The notes under the pieces: model-generated
The model's database searches: none
Seen by the model: the letters and a program-made list of their open reading frames with translations, nothing else
What the model was told of the DNA's origin: nothing
Made by a program: the position numbers and the translations under genes
Source of the DNA: Hypomesus transpacificus
Lineage: Eukaryota > Chordata > Actinopteri > Osmeriformes > Osmeridae
Length of the DNA stretch: 64,000 bases
Reading direction: 5' to 3'
NCBI RefSeq assembly: GCF_021917145.1
Contig: NC_061067.1
Span: 8,071,950-8,135,949, forward strand
In this document: positions 59,515 to 64,000 of the stretch, piece after piece
How the letters are laid out: every line of letters starts with the position of its first letter
Numbering within the stretch: position 1 is the stretch's first letter

Positions 59515-62500
59515 ATGTCGGGGGGGGACGTGGAGGTGTACCTGTCCCAGGTGCATGATGGGAGTGTGTCCTCAGGTTTCAGGGCGCTCTATGAAGAGCG
59601 TCTCCTATTGGACGTAACGCTGCTGATTGAAGAACATCACTTCCAGGTACAGCAGCAAACATCAGATCGGTCTCACACAAACCCACACGCACGCACTCTT
59701 ACATCTGCCTGTGGGAATACACTGGAGTCATCAATGTGGTACAATATGTATTTAAATGACGCTCAACTAACACTTGACCCTCTTCACTCCAAGGCCCACA
59801 AAGCCCTTCTGGCGACCCAGAGTGACTACTTCCGAGTGATGTTCACAGCGGACATGCGTGAAAGAGACCAAGACAAGATCCACATGAAGGGCTTGACGGC
59901 AGCAGGGTTTGGCCATGTGCTGAGATTCATGTACTACGGGTCTCTGGAGCTCAGCATGCCCACCGTCCAGGAGATACTGCAGGTGAAACGCACACACACA
60001 CACATCAGACATTTCATTTGGTTGATGGCACTGTCAGACTCTAAATGCTGTAAATGAAATTGAACACATTTGTTTCTTTTCCATTTGCAATTCTCACTCC
60101 ACCTCCATGTCTTTCTCCACCTCCGTCTGTCTCCATCTCCCTCCATCTCCACATCTCTCCATCTCCACCTCCCTCCATCTCCACCTCCCTCCATCTCCAC
60201 CTCCCTCCACCTCCCTCCATCTCCCTCCGTCTCCACCTCCCTCCATCTCCACATCCCTCCATCTCCACATCCCTCCGTCTCCACCTCCCTCCGTCTCCAC
60301 CTCCCTCCGTCTCCACCTCCCTCCGTCTCCACATCCCTCCGTCTCCACCTCCCTCCGTCTCCACCTCCCTCCCTCGCTCCCTCGTCATCTCTCCCCCTCC
60401 TAGGCAGCCATGTACGTGCAGCTGACGGAGGCGGTGGAGTTCTGCTGCTCCTTCCTGCTGGCCAAGATCTGCCTGGAGAACTGTGCCGAGGTCATGCGCC
60501 TCCTGGAGGACTTCAGCGTGGGAGTGGAGGGAGTCCAGGAGCAGCTCGACAACTTCCTGCTGGAGAACTTTGTCCCTCTGATGAGCAGACCCGACTTCCT
60601 GTCCTACCTCAGCCTGGAGAGACTGCAGGTGTGGACGAACAGTCCCTGATTCCATTTGGTTCTTTTGTTTTGTTTCCTTTTCTCATCCTCCTAGCTACAG
60701 TTACAGCTTTTTGGTCATAAAAACACTCATCTAATTACGCATCATGGTTTGAGAGTGTTATGTGTGTGTGTGTGGTGCGGCACAGTGGACTGTTTATAGT
60801 GTGTTGGACGACCAAACGTGACCACTGTCATGGCCGCTGTGCTCCTTCCCCATCCCCAGGCGTACTTAGACAGTGACGCTCTGAGTCGCTTCCCGGAGAT
60901 CGAGCTGTATGAGGCCGTGCAAGCCTGGCTCCGACACGACCGGCGGCGCTGGAGACACACGGACACCATCGTCCAATCCCTCCGCTTCTGTCTCATGACC
61001 CCGGCCAACGTCTTCGAGAAGGTGAGGAACGCAGCCTCCGCGAGGCCCCGGGTCCAACTGGTAACCCGGTTTTAACGTTCTCGCCGGTTCTAACCCTCTG
61101 GCCCCGACCTTGTCGCAGGTGAAGACCTCAGAGTTTTACCGTTACTCGCGGCAACTGCGACAGGACGTGGACCAGGCGCTGAGCTACTTCCACGACGTCA
61201 ACGAGCAGCCTCTGGTGGAGACGCGCTCCAACCGCATCCGCTCGGTGCGACCGCAGACCGCCGTGTTCAGGGGCATGATCGGACACAGCATGGTGAACAG
61301 CAAGATCCTGCTCCTGCACAGGCCCAAGGTGCGGGAGGGCGTCCTGTGGGAATATCGACCGAAGCAATCTTTTCGCGGACAATTGATAGTTTTTCTCTCT
61401 AGTTGGGTGTATGTTTTCTAATGTGCTGTGTGTGTGTGTGTGCTCCCTAGGTGTGGTGGGAGCTGGAGGGACCCCAGGTGCCTCTAAGGCCAGACTGCCT
61501 GGCCATCGTCAACAACTTTGCCTTCCTGCTCGGAGGGGAGGAGTTGGGCCCGGACGGGGAGTTCCACGCTTCCTCCAAAGTGTACCGCTACGACCCCCGT
61601 CAGAACTCCTGGCTCCGCATGGCGGACATGTCCGTGCCCAGGTCTGGACTACCTCGCTGTTCTCTACTCTCTGACTGAAAAAACCACGAGTAGCTGAGTT
61701 TAAGTGAGACTTTCTTTCGATTTTGCTGACATCCCTTACGATTTCTTTCCAGATCGGAGTTTGCCGTTGGTGTCATTGGCAAGTTCATCTACGCCGTCGC
61801 GGGTCGCACGCGCGACGAGACCTTCTATTCCACGGAGCGCTACGACATCACGGAGGACCGCTGGGAGTTTGTGGACCCGTACCCCGTCAACAAGTACGGC
61901 CACGAGGGAACGGTGCTCAACGGCAAGCTGTACATCACCGGCGGCATCACCTCCTCCTCCACCTCCAAGCAGGTGTGCGTGTTCGACCCCGGCCGGGAGG
62001 GGGGCGGCGGGGAGGGGGTGTGCGGGGGCGGAGCTGGGGCCGCAGACACACACAGGACACGGGCGGGCCGCAGCCCCCTCCTCCCCAGCACACACACCAA
62101 CTGCTGGGAGAACAAGTCCAAGATGAACTACGCCCGCTGCTTTCACAAGATGATCTCCCACAATGGGAAGCTGTATGTGTTTGGAGGTGTGTGCGTGATC
62201 CTGAGGGCTTCCTTCGAGTCCCAAGGGTGCCCGTCCACCGAGGTGTACGACCCAGAGACAGACGAGTGGACCATCCTGGCGTCCATGCCCATAGGGCGCA
62301 GCGGCCACGGGGTGGCCGTGCTGGACAGGCAGATCATGGTACTGGGGGGGCTGTGTTACAACGGCCACTACAGTGACTCCATCCTCACCTTCGACCCGGA
62401 AGAGAACAAGTGGAAAGAGGACGAGTATCCCAGGATGCCTTGCAAACTGGACGGGTTGCAGGTGTGCAGTCTGCACTTTCCTGAGTACGTGCTGGAGCAC

Positions 62501-62518
62501 GTCAGACGATGCAGCTGA
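59515..62518 (+). CDS. klhl15: Kelch-like protein 15, CUL3 substrate adaptor
   Basis: A BTB-BACK-kelch adaptor of cullin-3 ubiquitin ligase; in mammals it targets the PP2A regulatory subunit B'-beta. Seven coding exons, 59515-59646, 59794-59982, 60404-60628, 60860-61021, 61119-61328, 61451-61641 and 61753-62518, give 624 residues (human 604). The BTB domain (LLLDVTLLIEEHHFQAHKAL) occupies about residues 20-125. The BACK domain includes SRFPEIELYEAVQAWLRHD, and six kelch blades follow with GG motifs such as FAVGVIGKFIYAVAGRT and LYVFGGVCVILRASF. The extra length lies mostly in a Gly-rich insertion after CVFDPGRE in exon 7 (about 61990-62100). The start follows a splice acceptor at 59507; MSGGDVEVY aligns with human MAGDVEG. 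Confidence 0.97.
60101..60388 (+). repeat. Pyrimidine-rich 12/18-bp minisatellite before a klhl15 acceptor
   Basis: CTCCATCTCCACCTCC and CTCCGTCTCCACCTCC variants repeat for about 290 bp and end some 15 bp before the acceptor at 60403. The long Ser/Pro and Gly/Glu/Arg frames over it are translations of the repeat. Confidence 0.93.
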
Positions 62519-64000
62519 GGTCTGGTTTAAACACGCCTCCTTTTTTTTGCTCTAGGAACTCCCACTAATATGACTGAGTCCTCCCACTAAGTCTTGGGAC
62601 TGTGGGTGGTAGGTGTTTACAGGTGTGAAACTAATACTCGTATGCTGACGCTTTTAAACTAGAGACCAGTGCTTATTTGAGACAAAGATGAAACAATGCG
62701 CCATAGTTTTCTGTCCGTAATGATGGAATAAGGTTCTCTAGTGGTCCGTTGTGGTTGATCCTTTTCAAAGAAATACGCTTTGTCAGAAAAAAGGGAAAAA
62801 TGTGAGGGGGGGGGGGAGGTTTTCATTCAGCAGATTTATTTTTAATTTGTACGTGGACTACGGTCAGTTTCATATTTTACTGTATTTATTCTGTCTGAGA
62901 TCTAGCAGCTCTACTCTCCTATAACTCCATTATAATCGCCAATGTGTTCATGTTCGTGTGACGGATCTCGTCTGTGTTCCCCACCCCGTGCCTGGGCTGG
63001 GGGAGCTGGAATGTGTGAGTGTGGGTGTTTGCCAACATGGATGTATGTGGGTGTGCGCACCCGTGCAGCTGAATGACGCATGTCATGAACTGAGAGAAGA
63101 AGAAGACAAAAATACACTACTGGTTGTGTGAGGGCTTCTTAGTCCAATACTGATGTTGACGATGTCACAATTGCATTGTAATGCTGTTCCGCTGCTGAGT
63201 GCCAGTCAGAGATGAAAGGTCAGGGGTCATTCACTGTTAAAGAGGACCCTTGACACCGAATGGCTACTTTTATTTATGTTTCTCATGCTTTTCTCACTCC
63301 TTAGGCTTTGGATGTGGCTCCATGGGTATGTTTTGTAGCAGGATCCATCCATTGGGATACGTTTCCTGGATAGTCTGTAAGAATATACAGCTTAATTGAC
63401 CACATCTCTAGCTGGTTATACCTTTAGATAAGTGTCTGGACCTAGTCAAGGCTCTGGCTCTCTTCCTCTTTTTATATGTGCAACTACGAAAAGGGCTAAA
63501 GCACATACGAATGCAGTTCAGTCAGCAATGTTTTGATTCTCAACAGCTTCCTGTCACTGTGCATGTGTCACCATGCAGCTTTGTAGATCATTCAGACTTT
63601 AGAGTGCTTTGAAAGAGGAACATCGTGTATTTATGCGCTTTAAAACATTTTACTCTCCCACCGTCATGCTTCCCTCTCTTCCCCAAGTCCGCACCAATTC
63701 AGCAATATCGAGAGAGAAGCTGATCTTACTGTCATCCCTCCTGCCAAAGCTCATCAAACCAGCGATGCAGTGTTCACACGGTTGCGTTTAAACATGCAGA
63801 TCTCTGTGGTGAAATGAAATAGTTGACTGGTTCAAGTACTGTACCATGTAGAATCCTCAGCTGTAAGGCTACCGTAATGTTTGATCACGGGTAGTAGCTT
63901 GTTATCTGACGTGCTGCATTGATATGGCAAAGGCAGGTAGAGTAGAGAATAACCAGCGGGCCCATCTTCTGTCTCCACGGTGTCATTGTTTATTTGTCTG
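62519..64000. other. klhl15 3' UTR and downstream sequence
   Basis: No second gene was recognised. No clear AATAAA was found to the window edge, so the 3' UTR may be long, as it is in other vertebrates. A G run lies at 62808-62817. Confidence 0.45.

Noticed and set aside
60041-60720. Long Ser/Pro and Gly/Glu/Arg frames on both strands
   Set aside because: They translate the pyrimidine minisatellite before a klhl15 exon.

Overview
The window is nuclear DNA of a ray-finned (teleost) fish. It has intron-containing vertebrate genes with GT-AG splice sites, a fish-only actinodin gene, a teleost multiple tissue opsin, two tandem apolipoprotein D genes, a tRNA-derived SINE and very dense CA/TG and GA/TC microsatellites. 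I cannot name the species. I reconstructed thirteen protein-coding genes from reading frame, splice sites and phase, and all of them look like ordinary host genes. I saw no virus-like element, CRISPR array or bacterial-type system.

Layout: (1) 1-18.4 kb is repeat-rich. It holds a four-exon TMT opsin on + (2591-10013) whose introns carry three minisatellites, followed by an 8.4-kb gene-poor gap. (2) 18.5-25.9 kb has an adiponectin-type C1q gene on + (C1q domain cut by three introns, SINE in the 3' flank). It converges on an actinodin gene on - that carries one apparent frameshift in a homopolymer. (3) 28.1-36.4 kb has four - strand genes in a row: cops9, otos (otospiralin) and two apolipoprotein D copies. 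(4) 37.4-48.4 kb has three + strand genes: a short KASH5-like coiled-coil membrane protein, mynn (myoneurin) and lrrc34. (5) 48.7-56.3 kb has lrrc31 and eif2s3 on -. (6) 59.5-62.5 kb has klhl15 on +, head to head with eif2s3.

Several neighbourhoods are ancient. cops9-otos are neighbours on human 2q37, mynn-lrrc34-lrrc31 on human 3q26, and eif2s3-klhl15 on human Xp22. adipoq and APOD are also on human 3q. The window therefore joins blocks that are separate in mammals.

The most notable observations are: a perfect 17-bp inverted repeat that would bury a 5' splice site of the KASH5-like gene; a KASH5-type protein with no visible EF-hand region; a 14-copy minisatellite in the opsin whose every unit carries a 5'-splice-site-like motif; Arg-Gly repeat blocks in myoneurin; a TCTCGCGAGA promoter element of mynn 24 bp beyond the upstream gene's polyadenylation signal; and extra introns inside the adiponectin C1q domain.
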